From Malania oleifera (lineage: Eukaryota > Streptophyta > Magnoliopsida > Santalales > Ximeniaceae), in assembly GCF_029873635.1 (NCBI RefSeq), contig NC_080417.1:26050182-26114181 (forward strand): a stretch of DNA of 64,000 bases, read 5' to 3'. The position numbers and the translations under genes were made by a program. The notes under the pieces were generated by a model. The model was not told the DNA's origin and searched no databases. It was given only the letters and a program-made list of their open reading frames with translations. Of the stretch, positions 9,121 to 21,700 are shown in pieces; the stretch's first letter is position 1; each line of letters starts with the position of its first letter.

Positions 9121-11380
9121 GGTTTATCTGCCTAAAATTGGTGTTGTGTGGAATTAAAATATATTTTTTAAATTAAAAACTCTAGATATATGTATTTCTA
9201 AAACATTATGTAAAATGCTAAAGACATTAATAGCACCAAACAATGTATGTGTAAATATTTTATATGTTTTTATTTTTATTTATTTTTGATTACATAGGAA
9301 CTCCAGTTGCCAACAAATCATTCGGATTCCCTGGTGCGACACCAAACCTACAGATTAACATTCTTTTCCTAAGTTTCACTGATAAAGTAAAGTTCAGAAT
9401 GCGGACATGATTTTCAACATACCACTTCTAATATTGAAGGAAGTAATTTATACTTTCTAACATAACTGATTTTATTAACTTAGCGCATATAAGCGTGTGT
9501 TCCTATAATCCATCTAAAGTAAACTAATTATAAGATTAGTGGTAGAGAAACAGAAATTTAGATTTTAATTAATTAATAGCTTTTTTCCCCCAAATTTCAT
9601 TATCTTCTTAGAACTCCCTTCTTCACATTTCGGAGAGGACTCAACTGTCAGACATGTCATCTCCGTCTTCCTTTTCATCCTCCTCTTCCGGGTTGAAGCA
9701 GATGCCTCATTCCTGAAGGCAACGTAGATGTAATTTGAGACTGGTATCTCATTCTTATAGAAGTAATTATCTACTTTATTGGATTTTTATTCTTCATATT
9801 CTTTTCAAATATTTTCTCTATCCATATATTTTCTCTGTGTTGAAGGATGGTCTTTCACACTGTAAAACCAATTACATGCAAGTGTAGCGCAGGCGTTAAT
9901 CCTGCAGGAAAAGGTGTTTGAATTCGCTTTTCTTGCGGTTAATGATTTTTCTCGGTTGCAGAAAAATTGTGATTGTTATCCTTTGTTTATATGTTATTAA
10001 TATCGTTTTCATTGTCTATATTTGAATGACTACTGGTTATATGATTTAGCTTCAATTCGACATGTTCCTGAAACCTATTTGGTTTTCAGTTATGAGGTTT
10101 AGCTGTAGTTTATGTCTACAGTGAGTTCGAGTCTTGCAATTTTTGTAGAATATCAGACCGTAAGGTTTGTTAGTTGCTAATTTTAGGCATAAGTTATGTG
10201 ATCTTTACACACACACACTCTCACTGACAAATCGTGGAGAACTTCTAATATGTTATAGTTAGCGATAGTCTCTTTCTATATTTGGAGTTCTATATTTCTT
10301 TTGTTTGTGTGTCTGAGCGTTTTTTTTTTCCTCCCTCCCATTGTGGTTGAAGTTTTGGGTAGCTTAGATAGAGGATGGAAGTTGTTCCACAAGTATGCAT
10401 TTCATCTTCTTTTGTTGTTGTTGTTGTTGTTTTTATTATTTTTATTTTTATTTTTATTTTTGGAACTGGTGGAAAAATTATTGAGCCAATCATCAGTCCT
10501 TGAATTTTGTTTCTTTTGGTGTTTGTTTTAAGGTAATTTCTTTTCACTTGGAGGACCATCATTGATCCTTTGATTGGGAAGATGATAGGAATTTATGTAT
10601 CTCACCTTATCATGTGTGCTTGTTGGAGTTATTGGCTAATGTGACTTCTGTGTGCATTTATATTTGTAGTTTTTGAATTTTTTTTTGTCTAATCACTGTT
10701 CTCCTCAAATAATTATGTATGATGGACAATTTAAGTTTTGATTTTTATCTTATTTAAGCATTATTGAACACATTTTCTTTTTCTGTTTTTATTTTGAGAA
10801 AAAAATTCAAAACATGTGATGTTATTGAAGATGTTCCTCACTTTCCTGCGTCTGTAATTTCAAATACAAAACAATTTGAAAATCAAAATGTTTGGAAATA
10901 AAACCAAGTGGAAATATGAACTCGGTGACATTACCAAATGGGCCCTAAAGAAGTAAAATTTCATTTTAAGGCTGAGGAATCATCCCTTTCCCTCTCTCAT
11001 CCCCTTTCAGAATTTTTTTCTCCTTTTTGCTGTGCCCCTTTGCTTGAAGGTTGGTTGAACTATCTTGGAATTTTTGTGGATTGAATGAATTGGTTTAATT
11101 CTTGTGACTGGCAACTTCTCACATAAATTCATCCAAATGAAAATGTTGGCACAATTAAAAGTCTAAAGAGCCCACTAAAACCTGGACAAAACTTTAGGGG
11201 TGACAGGTGTATTTTACCATACAAAAATAATAAAAAGACCTGAATTACTTCAGTAGAAACTTGCAATGTAACTCACCCTGTTCGAACATGGAGGATTGTC
11301 TTTACAAATGTATACTTTTGAGACTGTCTTATTAGCACTAGCTGCTAACTAACAATACAGCCATCCTTTGAAAACACAAC
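9121..11380. other. 5' flank of HCF164; no firm gene
   Basis: AT-rich single-copy-looking DNA. A pyrimidine-rich patch at about 10985-11035 and a GTT/TTA low-complexity tract at about 10410-10460 are the main features. Short ATG frames at about 9654 and 9846 look exon-like but are too short to assign. The promoter and 5' UTR of HCF164 must lie here, but I cannot place a TATA box or start site with confidence. Confidence 0.4.
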
Positions 11381-11566
11381 ATGCAGATGGCTTTTGCGGC
11401 TTCCAATCTCATAAGTCTTCATAGATTCTCGCCATGCATCCATGCTCATCAATCCCGGCAACTTTCTAAAGGCTTTGTGAAATTGCACGATCGAAGCCGC
11501 ATATTTCGAAGCATAGCTTGTCAAACAAGCCCTGATCCCGTTGATCCTACTGGATCCTCTACTGCG
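11381..11566 (+). CDS. HCF164: HCF164 exon 1 (transit peptide)
   Basis: 62 codons, rich in Ser, Arg and His and poor in acidic residues, as expected for a chloroplast transit peptide. The donor at 11567 reads GTGTGTC, which departs from the GTAAGT consensus. Reading on without splicing adds 26 hydrophobic residues before a stop at 11645-11647. Phase is 0. Confidence 0.85.
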
Positions 11567-14500
11567 GTGTGTCTCTTCTATTTTGTAGCTCTCATATTTT
11601 TTATTTTGAGTGTTCTCATTTCTTCAGGTTTGTGCTGTTATATTTAATTTTATTAAGGCTAGTGTGGTCACTGACTGGCTATTCAAATTATTAGAAGGGT
11701 TCTTTTTAGTTCATGTTGCAGAAAATGCCCAAGGAACAAATTGAAAGCCCTTAGACGATAATATCTCTGCAATGCTTAGATATTCCTTCCATTTTCCTGC
11801 ATTCCTGATGCTATTTTGGTTATGCATTGTGGGAAAGAAAAGTGGGAGCAAAGAAAGTAAGAGTGTGCCATTTTGTGTTTGGATGCACAAAAACCATTCT
11901 GTACAATTTTTATCACATGGGAAAGAGGGAATAAGGGGAGATTGGATGCTAGTTTAACATAATGACCATTATTCACCTACTTCTACATCTCCAAGCACAT
12001 CACTGGGAAAAAACATATTGTTTCCTCCCACTTTCCTCCTTTCTTGTCTACACCAACTATCTCTCTAACATTTCGATCTTTGCTATCAAGAAAAGCCTTC
12101 GATTATGATTATGAGTGGCAGTTCAAATATGTATATCAATCAATAACACTTTTGCTTGGCCCTCAAAACATGATACTCTCAACCCTATTGTTGGGGAAGG
12201 TGTGGTAATAATCTGCCGGTCCAAAGGAGGCCCAGCAGTCAAATCACAATCGAAAAAAGTGGTGCTTGGGCTTCTGTGGTATAACAGATTTGGTTGGAAC
12301 AGTTCTAGCTTTTTATGTGGCTCTCAGTGCATGTGCGATTACAAAGGTCAGCCTCTAGTCTCAGGTGTCTTGACCTCCCTTGTTTGAAGATGATTTAATG
12401 AAGTTACAGTGTGATTAATGGCCATGAGATTATGCTGTGATATTCTTGTTTCTCACATTACCCTCTCTACTGGTTGAGTCTATTGGCTTTGTCAGGTTTT
12501 TTTCCCTTCCACTTATCAACCCTTGCTGCTGCATTTTATTGAAATGTTGAGAATTCTCCTTCCGACACCTAGTGATATTTATGATATGTAGAAATGCATT
12601 CTGCAAAACATGGATATTGGCAGAAATGCTAGAAATTAAGGACACATATAAGCCGAAATTTTCACAGTTTACTTTTTATTTTTTCCCCTTTTGTTGGATG
12701 GAAAAGGGCAACATAAACTTTTTGCTGGGACTTTGAAGATTTTTGGCATTGTTAATGTGCTAATTAGATACAGTTTATATTTTAGTATCATAGTGAAGTT
12801 GCCTATTCTTTTAATATGATATTACATATGGTCTTTATACTGAACTCCATTAGTGTTTTGGCATTCATCAACTTTTTTTTTTCGTCAACAATTTTTTTTT
12901 AATAATGATTATGTTAAACTGTTGTGTTAATTGTAAATTGGAAGACATAATCACAGCAATAGGTCTCTCTCCCTATTTAAGTCTTTATAATATAGCCTGT
13001 CAGATTACCACTTCACCTAAAAGTTTAAGTTGTTAGGCTGTGGGCCAACAATGTATAGCTTTAACACTCTCCCGCATGCGCAGCCCACCAGCACATGGAG
13101 GAAAAAACACAGGACGGATAACACCTATTACAGGGAATGTAATAATTTTTTTAAACATTACACAATAAATGCAGGCAACAAGACTAGAACCCAATACCTC
13201 CTACTAATTAACTTTGATACCATGCTAGATTACCATTTTACCTAAAAGCTTAAGCTGTTAGGTTGTGGACCAACAATGTATGTCAAGCTTTTAACGTAGC
13301 CAAATACATCATAATGACCATAATATCCTTACTAACTCTTAGTTACTAACATAAATAATATTAAATAACAAATAACATTTCTACTCAAGTTGGAGCATTG
13401 ATATCATTTGCTCCTAGATTGTGAATCAATTTAACCTGAGCACTCCTAAAGCTTAAGTGAACAGATTGGTGTTTGAACTTCAAATAAGTGGCCTCAACGA
13501 GCTTATGCACAAGTTTCTCTCATACGAAATGACGACTTCAATATGCCTCCCTGTAATGGAAGACTGCATTGGAGGCAATCTGCGATGACCTGGCAACCCA
13601 AGAGGGGGGGGTGAATTGGGTTTAATGAAAATTAAAGTGTTTGATACAAAATTTAAGACAACTAAAATAAACAAGCGAATCGCAGAATGAAATAATAAAA
13701 TCAAAGAAAAAAAGGGATAGAGAAATGCAAATGCTTTTATAGTGATTCCGATATCTCCGCCTACATCCACTCTTTCAGGTTCCACTAAATCCCTTTGCTT
13801 TCTTAGTGGCAAGGAAACTAATTACACCCCTTGTTTTTCACAGAGACAAGGAAATCAAAACACCTTGCTTTGACGGAGGCAAGGACACCAACTTGCAAGA
13901 AAGATTACAAATCAAATATCCTCACATGGAAAGATTTACAACTTAAAGCTCAAGAAAAAAATCTTAAGAGATAAAAAAATATAAGGCTAAAGAGTTTTGG
14001 TGTTCCCTTAAAAGTAAGCAAATAAAACACAAGGAGAGATTAAGAGAGAATTTGAGGCTATAGCACTTGGTAGTTCAATGTCTATCAGTTCTCTAATATT
14101 CTCAATGTAACGCCCCGAACCCTAAAACCCGGTCCGGTGCGTTATTCCTGAAAATCCTGATAATCCATAAATAAATACCATGTACGCAGCGGAAAACATA
14201 ACTATGATCCTCAATCATAAAAAAAATACCAGAGTTTACTATTTCTATCCATAATCCATAATAACCATTCATTACCTGTATTCTAATATATACACATATT
14301 CCCAAAAACATTCAGTATTCACAAACATCAGTATGTTCCACAACCATCCATATCTCAGAAGACTTAAAACATAAAACATAACTTATATACATCTCAAAAT
14401 ATCATCAAAATGTTTATACCCTTTTCTCTTTATATAAACCAAAAATGCTATCGACCTCGAGCCCTCTAAGCTCAATCTCGTGGCGGTCCTGAAAAAGATA

Positions 14501-15718
14501 AATTCGTATTCGGGTGAGACACTTCTCAGTAAGGGAAGAAACAATATATTAAAAACAGCGTATGGTCAACATAAGATTTACAATTAACATATTTATATCA
14601 TTTGCAAACCATTAACATAAACTCTGTAAAATATTTCTTGATCCTATTCAAGCACATGCAAAGTATTTACCCACGAGACTACTCAAGGATAGGGGTGATT
14701 ACCTGCCCATACAAGTAGCACCCCTTTGCTCTGATACATTAAGCAACCCAAAGGTTGCAACTGAAGCATACCAGGGCACTCACCTTACTCAGTAAGCCCT
14801 CAAGTGTTAGATAAATCTCGTACTCACATAGTTCATACAAAAGTTTACCAGCGAAGTCCCCTAAGAATAGGGAAATCTACCCGCCCATACAAATAGTTTC
14901 CCTCTGCCCTAGTGCGTTATGCAGCCTACTGCTACATCTGATACTACTAACACACTCGCCTTTCTCAGCAAGCCCTCAGGCGAAGAGTTTGTCCCGCCTT
15001 AACATAACATGTTCTACTAGCATAAATACTGATAATAACCTAATACATTATTCTGTCTGTTGTTATTCAACCATCCAAATCTATTCATGTTCATAACTTT
15101 AGCATTTCACAGCATTTCACTTTACGTAACCCTTCACCTTTTACATCGTTCACATTTCATATTTCATATTCATTTCATTCATATTTTCATTTCATTTCAT
15201 TTCCATTTCATTCATTCGTACTACAGCTCCTTTTAGCTGTACATCAGTTAGTCCACATATATATGCGCTAAATCTGCTAACACAGCTCCTTTTAGCTGTC
15301 ATTGTATACATGGTTGCATTATCAAATACAAGCAACATAATCCTTATAACATTTCATTATCAATGCATTTCTTACATAGCCTGCATCTCATACATGTAAC
15401 ATAAGTTTACACTGCATTACTATCCGCTCATGCCACACAATTTTGTAGTAGAATTCATACATTGCCTGTCAAATAAGTCAACCAACATTTAACATTTATA
15501 TACTGAAAATATACCTTCATTTCTTACATAATTATCTTGAAAATATTTTCCACTTTCATCAGTTCATTTTCACATATACATAGCTAAATAAGCAGCCTTA
15601 AGTTCAGAAAACATAATTTAAACGGTTGACATTTTATACCCACATGAAAACGTATATACATATATATATATATATATATATCTCATAATCCATTTTCATT
15701 TAATTCATGAAAACCTGA

Positions 15719-15756
<38 letters not shown>

Positions 15757-18700
15757 CCCCCTACCTGAATCCTTGAACTACACCAACAGGTATCCCAAAC
15801 TGATGCCTGTGATGCTCACTCGGACGCTAGTTCAAAAGCCCTAGTTTAATGAGTTCCCCAAATAATCTACTATTTTAGCAATTTCTCAATTTATAAACCT
15901 TAAATAAACCCTTAATAAATCCAAACTAAGAATCTTAACCTTTACCTTAGCTTAGGAACTTTTCCCAAAAAGCCCAGTTTAGAAAACTGATTTGCTAGAT
16001 GTGTAGAGAATCTTCCCTAGAACACCGTAGTGGCCTCAGATCATCGATTTGAGATGAATCCGGGCCAGAAAGTTAGAGAGAAGGCAGAGGAACTTTTAGA
16101 GAAAGAAAGAAACGAAAGAAAATAAGTTTCCTTCGCGTGGAAGCAGAAACGAAGGAAAATAAGTTTCCTTCGCGTGGAAGCTTCACCAAACCTTCTTATA
16201 CTCGACTTGGCCACGTGGACTCGTCGACGATAAGACAGGACTCGTCGACGAACCACGGAGAATACTCATCGACAAGGCCGTGAGCTCATCGACGAGTTTC
16301 AGAACATCTCAAACCCTCTCGGTTAATCCTCGTTGACGAGACATGCACACTCGGCGACGAGGCTCACAAGATCTCTCGTCAACGAGGAAATCTTGCTCAT
16401 TGATGAGCACCTGCTTGTTACCCTTTTAAAATTTCTTTCCCTTTTTTTCTATTTCCCTTTTTCCTTTTCCTTATTATCCATTTATTCATTTTATTTATTA
16501 TCTTCTTAATTATTTTAATAGTTTTAATTTTCCGGGTCATTACACTCAAGGCTTAAGAGGGCATATATATACAGTTTGGATGAGAACTAGCCATTTTCTG
16601 CTCGTTGGAGTCTTTTGGCTTGTCAGACTGGTCAACTGCTTATTGGTCTAGTTGATTGCTTATTAACCATTAGAGACAAGAAGAATACCATTGTAAGCTT
16701 GCTTGCTTCTAGATCGGTTGACCACATTTAGGGATCAATCGACCATATTTAGCCTCTGCCTGAGTCGGTCAATCGCCCCTTGGGGCTGGTCAACTACCTC
16801 TAGCACAAGGCTGGGGTTTGGTCTACTTTTCATTCTCATTTTTCCAGTTTTTGTCCTTTAGTACTATATATTTTATCATGATTTTACAATATAAAGTATA
16901 TTACAAATGAGAGCTGGTTTCCTCGTGTTATAAAACTTCAAATATAATTTAGCAATAAGTCTAATGCACCTCCTGTCTGGGCTACATTTTAACATATTCT
17001 GCCAGTCCCTTGTGTTGACTCTGATCTGCAGAGTCTTCTCACACTTTTATCATGAAGATCAACATGTAAATCTGGTATTACTTTTATCCAGGCTGCTACC
17101 TACCAAAATTACCAATACTTCCATCCATAACTGCAACAAGGATAGGAAGATCTTGTCCCTTTCTTAGTAATGGATCTATCCCAACCTAGATAATTCCATA
17201 ATGGACATATCTTGCCTTTTTATTCATAGCTTTCTGAACTTCTTGTGTGGTTAGTAATGGAACTATGAACGTGCCTGCATTCGTGCTGGATACTTCTGCA
17301 GTTACTTCTTTCTCGATAACCTTTACAGTTTCTTTGTAAAGTATCCATGAGGTTTGGTATGCTTCAGCCCAACTGACTCGAGACATCCTCCATTTCTGAC
17401 AATCCCTACTTTCTGAAGGAATTTCAGTTTCTATAGTCTGCACTAGATCTTCTTCTTCTCCTGCTAAAGAAACTAATTTTGGTGCTTTATCTACTGCTCT
17501 CATCATAGCTAGTCTTAACTGACTCAGCTTGATATGATGAGGAGATTCTTCTTCTGAATCTTCTTCTTCTTCTAATTCAGAGTATTCTGAGAAAATAGAA
17601 TGTATGCTCTCATCATTTGAGTCTATTTCCTCTCTCCAAATTGGTTCATATAACAATTCTGAGGAATCTTCCATTAAAATCCTTTTAAGGCTACCTTTCC
17701 TCTTTTCCGCATCTGGACAATTATTAGCTTTATGACCCTTGCCACAAAACCAACAACAATCACGACTTTCTAGTGGTTTTCCTTGCGGACACTTAGGATA
17801 TCGTCCATACTTTTTCTTGAACGATTACTTCCCTAACCCTACTAAGTCTAAGATATCTTTTTTCTGGATTTTTCTGCCCTTTTCTAGAGCTCTCCCTTTT
17901 TCCAAATCTTTGCCAGGTTTTTCCTTTAACCTTAGAGGATCTAATCTTTTTATGGCACATACCTCCTACACAACTAGTTTCTACTATTTCTGAGCACCTA
18001 ATTGGCTTCTGGGTACAACCATATCTGCTTGCAACCCCACTTGTCTTAGGGCAGCATGCTGGATTCATGAATGACATACCTCTTACGTCCTGCAAGACAT
18101 GCCTCTGCATACAGTAAAGCCTTATCATCTGCCTTACTGTTTCTGCTTGTACTCCTAGAGTATCTGATACTTTTGTATCTCTCTCTAGTCTTTGTTTTAC
18201 GACTTGAGCTACCAATGCTGGCCAACTGCCTGGTAGTGTCTGCACAAAAACTTCTTTGGCATAAGCTTGGCCCTGGGGGCCTAATTGATAATACCAATGT
18301 TGAAACTCACAAAGGTATTCTTCAAAATGACACATATCACAGATCTAAATTTTTGTGATTGCCATTCTGGCTTTCTCTACTAATTCGTCTCCTCTATCCA
18401 CTAGCGAATATCTTACAAACTCCTGTTTGAGAAAATCTGCTATAACGGCGATTACTTCATCTAGGGTCTTAATAGTGTCCAGGATTATTGCACTTACATT
18501 TGAATTTCTCTGCAATATTTCCTAGAAATTTCTTGCATTTCCCCTCAGGGTAGATACTGCAAACTTATAAGCTCGTTCTACATTCCAAGTTTCAACGCCA
18601 TGACTTAGGATATTGTATCTAATATCCATAGCCCAATCATCAATCACGACTTCGGGATCCTTTTCATAGTCTAATCTAAGTATTGTCTCATTCTGTGGTA

Positions 18701-21700
18701 CTCCTTCTGGAATACTCTTCTTAGGTCTAAATTCTTCCTGGATAATTCAAAACAGACTCCTGCTGTTTTGCTGTAGTCTGGAGCATTTCTTTGAAAGATA
18801 ATTTCTTTTGCTTCCACGGGTGAGGTTCCAATCGTAGGGCTGCCATACTGGCTTTGCATCCCAAGATGAAACTTTTGGAAAGCTTACTGTTTTCGAAAAT
18901 CCTGATGCTACTTCAGTTCCACCTCTTGCAGATCCCTTACTAGTCTTTGCTAGAATTTTTTCAGCACTGGCTAATTTCTTAGCCTTGAGGTCTTCTATCT
19001 CATTCAGCTTATTATTGACTCTTTTCTGAATCTCTGAGACTTCATTATCTGTCCATTTTTCTCGATGTAGAACCTTATCTAGCTTATCCTAAGCTTTCTA
19101 GATATCTTCTGTTATGTCTGATAGGACTTTAGTTTCGTATATATCTCTGAGGGCACTTTGAACTTCCTGTTCCTGTGCTTCCTCATAGTCTCTAGGTGTA
19201 TATCTTCCTGATATACTGCTTCTAGCTTCTTGAGTTCACTTAAGATTTGCCATCCTATTTTCACAACTTCTCAATATTTCTCTAATTTTACTCGTAACGG
19301 ACTTTTTATCAGTCATTTTTGAAGATTAATGAGATCTTGGCTGTCTAATTCTGATCCTAAGGTTCTGTGGAGTTGCTCTAACCGCCACTCACATTGCCTA
19401 ATTTTAGATTGATAGAGACGAATCTGCTCTTCAATCTCTGGTAGCTGTGATTCAAGACCTGACTTAACTCTTTTTAAATCAACTGCTACAGGATCTAATT
19501 CAAAATTGACTCTAGAAGAAGGTAGTCTGAAAAATTTTTCTCTCCACACTTCTTCAATTGAGTTCTCATTAAATCTTATATTAGACTTTTATAGAAGCCT
19601 TCTTATAAAAAAGTGACCCTTTTTCTTTTTCTCTTTTACTGATCATAGAACCACAGCAAGGCTTTGATACCAATTTCTTTCTTGCGAATCCTGCTGGACT
19701 CAAAAATTGAGGAAAACAAAAGAGGGGGAAGAAGATTTAATTAATAAAAGCTTATTACCTGTACTACCTGTATCTTGGCAATTTCTCTTAAACCTGTACG
19801 AAGTTGTATCAGACAACCTTTTAATTCCACTATTATGCTTGGTGTCTAACCAGAACCTCTATGAACGCTCTTTTCAATGAGCTTCTTTGGACTTCCTTAG
19901 AGCTTCAACCATCACGCAATAGTGTTTGAATAAAAAGAATGATTTCAAGAGAGAAATTTTGGACTGAATAAACTTTTATTAATCTGTCTTAATTTTTCTT
20001 CCCCGACCAAAGGGTTGGAGATCCCTTTAAATAGACTCCAAGGGATAAGCACAACTTGCGTTCTCCTAGATTGACAGACTTACTTTTAAAAACGCAACTG
20101 ACAACTTTACTTTAATAAAGCAACTGACATCTTTATTTTAATAAAGCAACTGACATAAAAAAAGCACTACGTAGATATATAGCCTACCAATCTTGACTTT
20201 TTAATATATTAAGTACACATCATACTTTAATAAAGTTGCTGCAAAGACAAATAATATAACAAACTTTAATAAAGCTGCTTTAAAGATGACTTGATATGGC
20301 TTGTTGAATTGTCCGTTCTGTAATGCTTGGGTATGACATGTGTCTGGACAAGTGCTTGATATGACCCTACTGGCTAGTTCGATCAATTTGGCCTGGGATA
20401 TGATGAAAACTGGATTATCATCTAAGCTGTACACCTGTCAAGATCTCGTCCTCCTTCAGAGATCTTCCAAAGCTGCAATGATTTCTTCATCGTGCTCTTT
20501 TCTTGCTAATTCTATTAGTACAATATGAAGATCACTCTTCATAGCCTGAGATGAAGGAAGATGACACTCCCAATTCTTAATTTGATTGATCGTTTTCTTT
20601 GCTTCAATTGCAAGTTCTGCTAAACTGGCTTCTTCAAATTGCTGGAGATACTTCCCCTCAATAGAAATTAAAGTTTCATGGTCTGCAAAGAAAATGCAAT
20701 TTAATGCCATTCTTGCTTCAAGGATATGAATTCCCCAAAGATTTTGAACCAATTCATAGAATTTCCTATGTCTCTGGAAATCCTCCCAGTTTGGTTTTTT
20801 TTCATGGAAGTCTGATATGGGACCTTCTTTCTAGTCTTCTGGCAACAGATTCCAAAACAAAACCTTTCCTACTTTTAATTCAATGGGTTCAATGTATCCA
20901 ATCCACCATAACCGTCATGGATTAGTGAAATTCAATACATGTTTTATCACTGATGGTAGGAAGATTGACCTGTTTTGCTGAATCCAAAAAATTGAACTTG
21001 TCCTATTCTTAAGGCCCTTTGCACTGCAATTAGCAACTCAGGGTTTATACTTCTGGGAATGTGTAATTTCGGAATACACAATCCACTCCTTATCCAAAAC
21101 TGTTTTAATTTTGGATTTCTGAAATACTTACTATCGCTCTGGTAGTGAAATTGTATTTCTTCAACTGAATATCCATTTCAACTTTAAGCTTGATTTGTTG
21201 ATGGATAAGTTCTGCTGTACCTTCTATGTCCACAATTTTGAAGTTTTCTGAAATAATGGCTTCAAATTCTTCCAATATTTCGACCACTTCTCTTAGACAA
21301 ACTGAAATATATGTATTTTCTGGAATTGCTGGATTATTGACTATCCCTTCTAGCAAATTTCTTTTTTCCTTGGAGATTTCTGGAGTCCTTCCCAGAAAAT
21401 CTTCGATAGCCAAATCAACTTCGACTGTTTCAACTTCAATTGTTTTTCTATCCTTACTAGATTTTGAAACATTCTTGTTGATAGTTTCCTGGTCAATTCT
21501 GTGCTTTTCTTTCATGCATTCTCCTCTTACCTTTCTGGTTCTGGGATTCTACACACATTGAGTACTGTAGTGCCCATATTGGCTGCAAATAAAGCATTGA
21601 ATATGACTTTTATCGCTGGGTTTTTCATCTTTTCTAGACGAACTCCCTTTCTTCACCTGGATCTGTTCCAAAGCTGGAACCGAACGTTCTCTTTTTTGAG

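Noticed and set aside
10290..10562. Opposite open frames rich in Leu/Phe or Lys/Thr
   Set aside because: Produced by a T-rich GTT/TTA low-complexity tract; both strands are open and there is no conserved motif.
11381..11647. Exon 1 frame treated as a complete 88-residue protein
   Set aside because: The 26 residues after 11566 are unrelated to HCF164; the GT at 11567 joins in phase with exon 2. Kept only as the product of intron retention.
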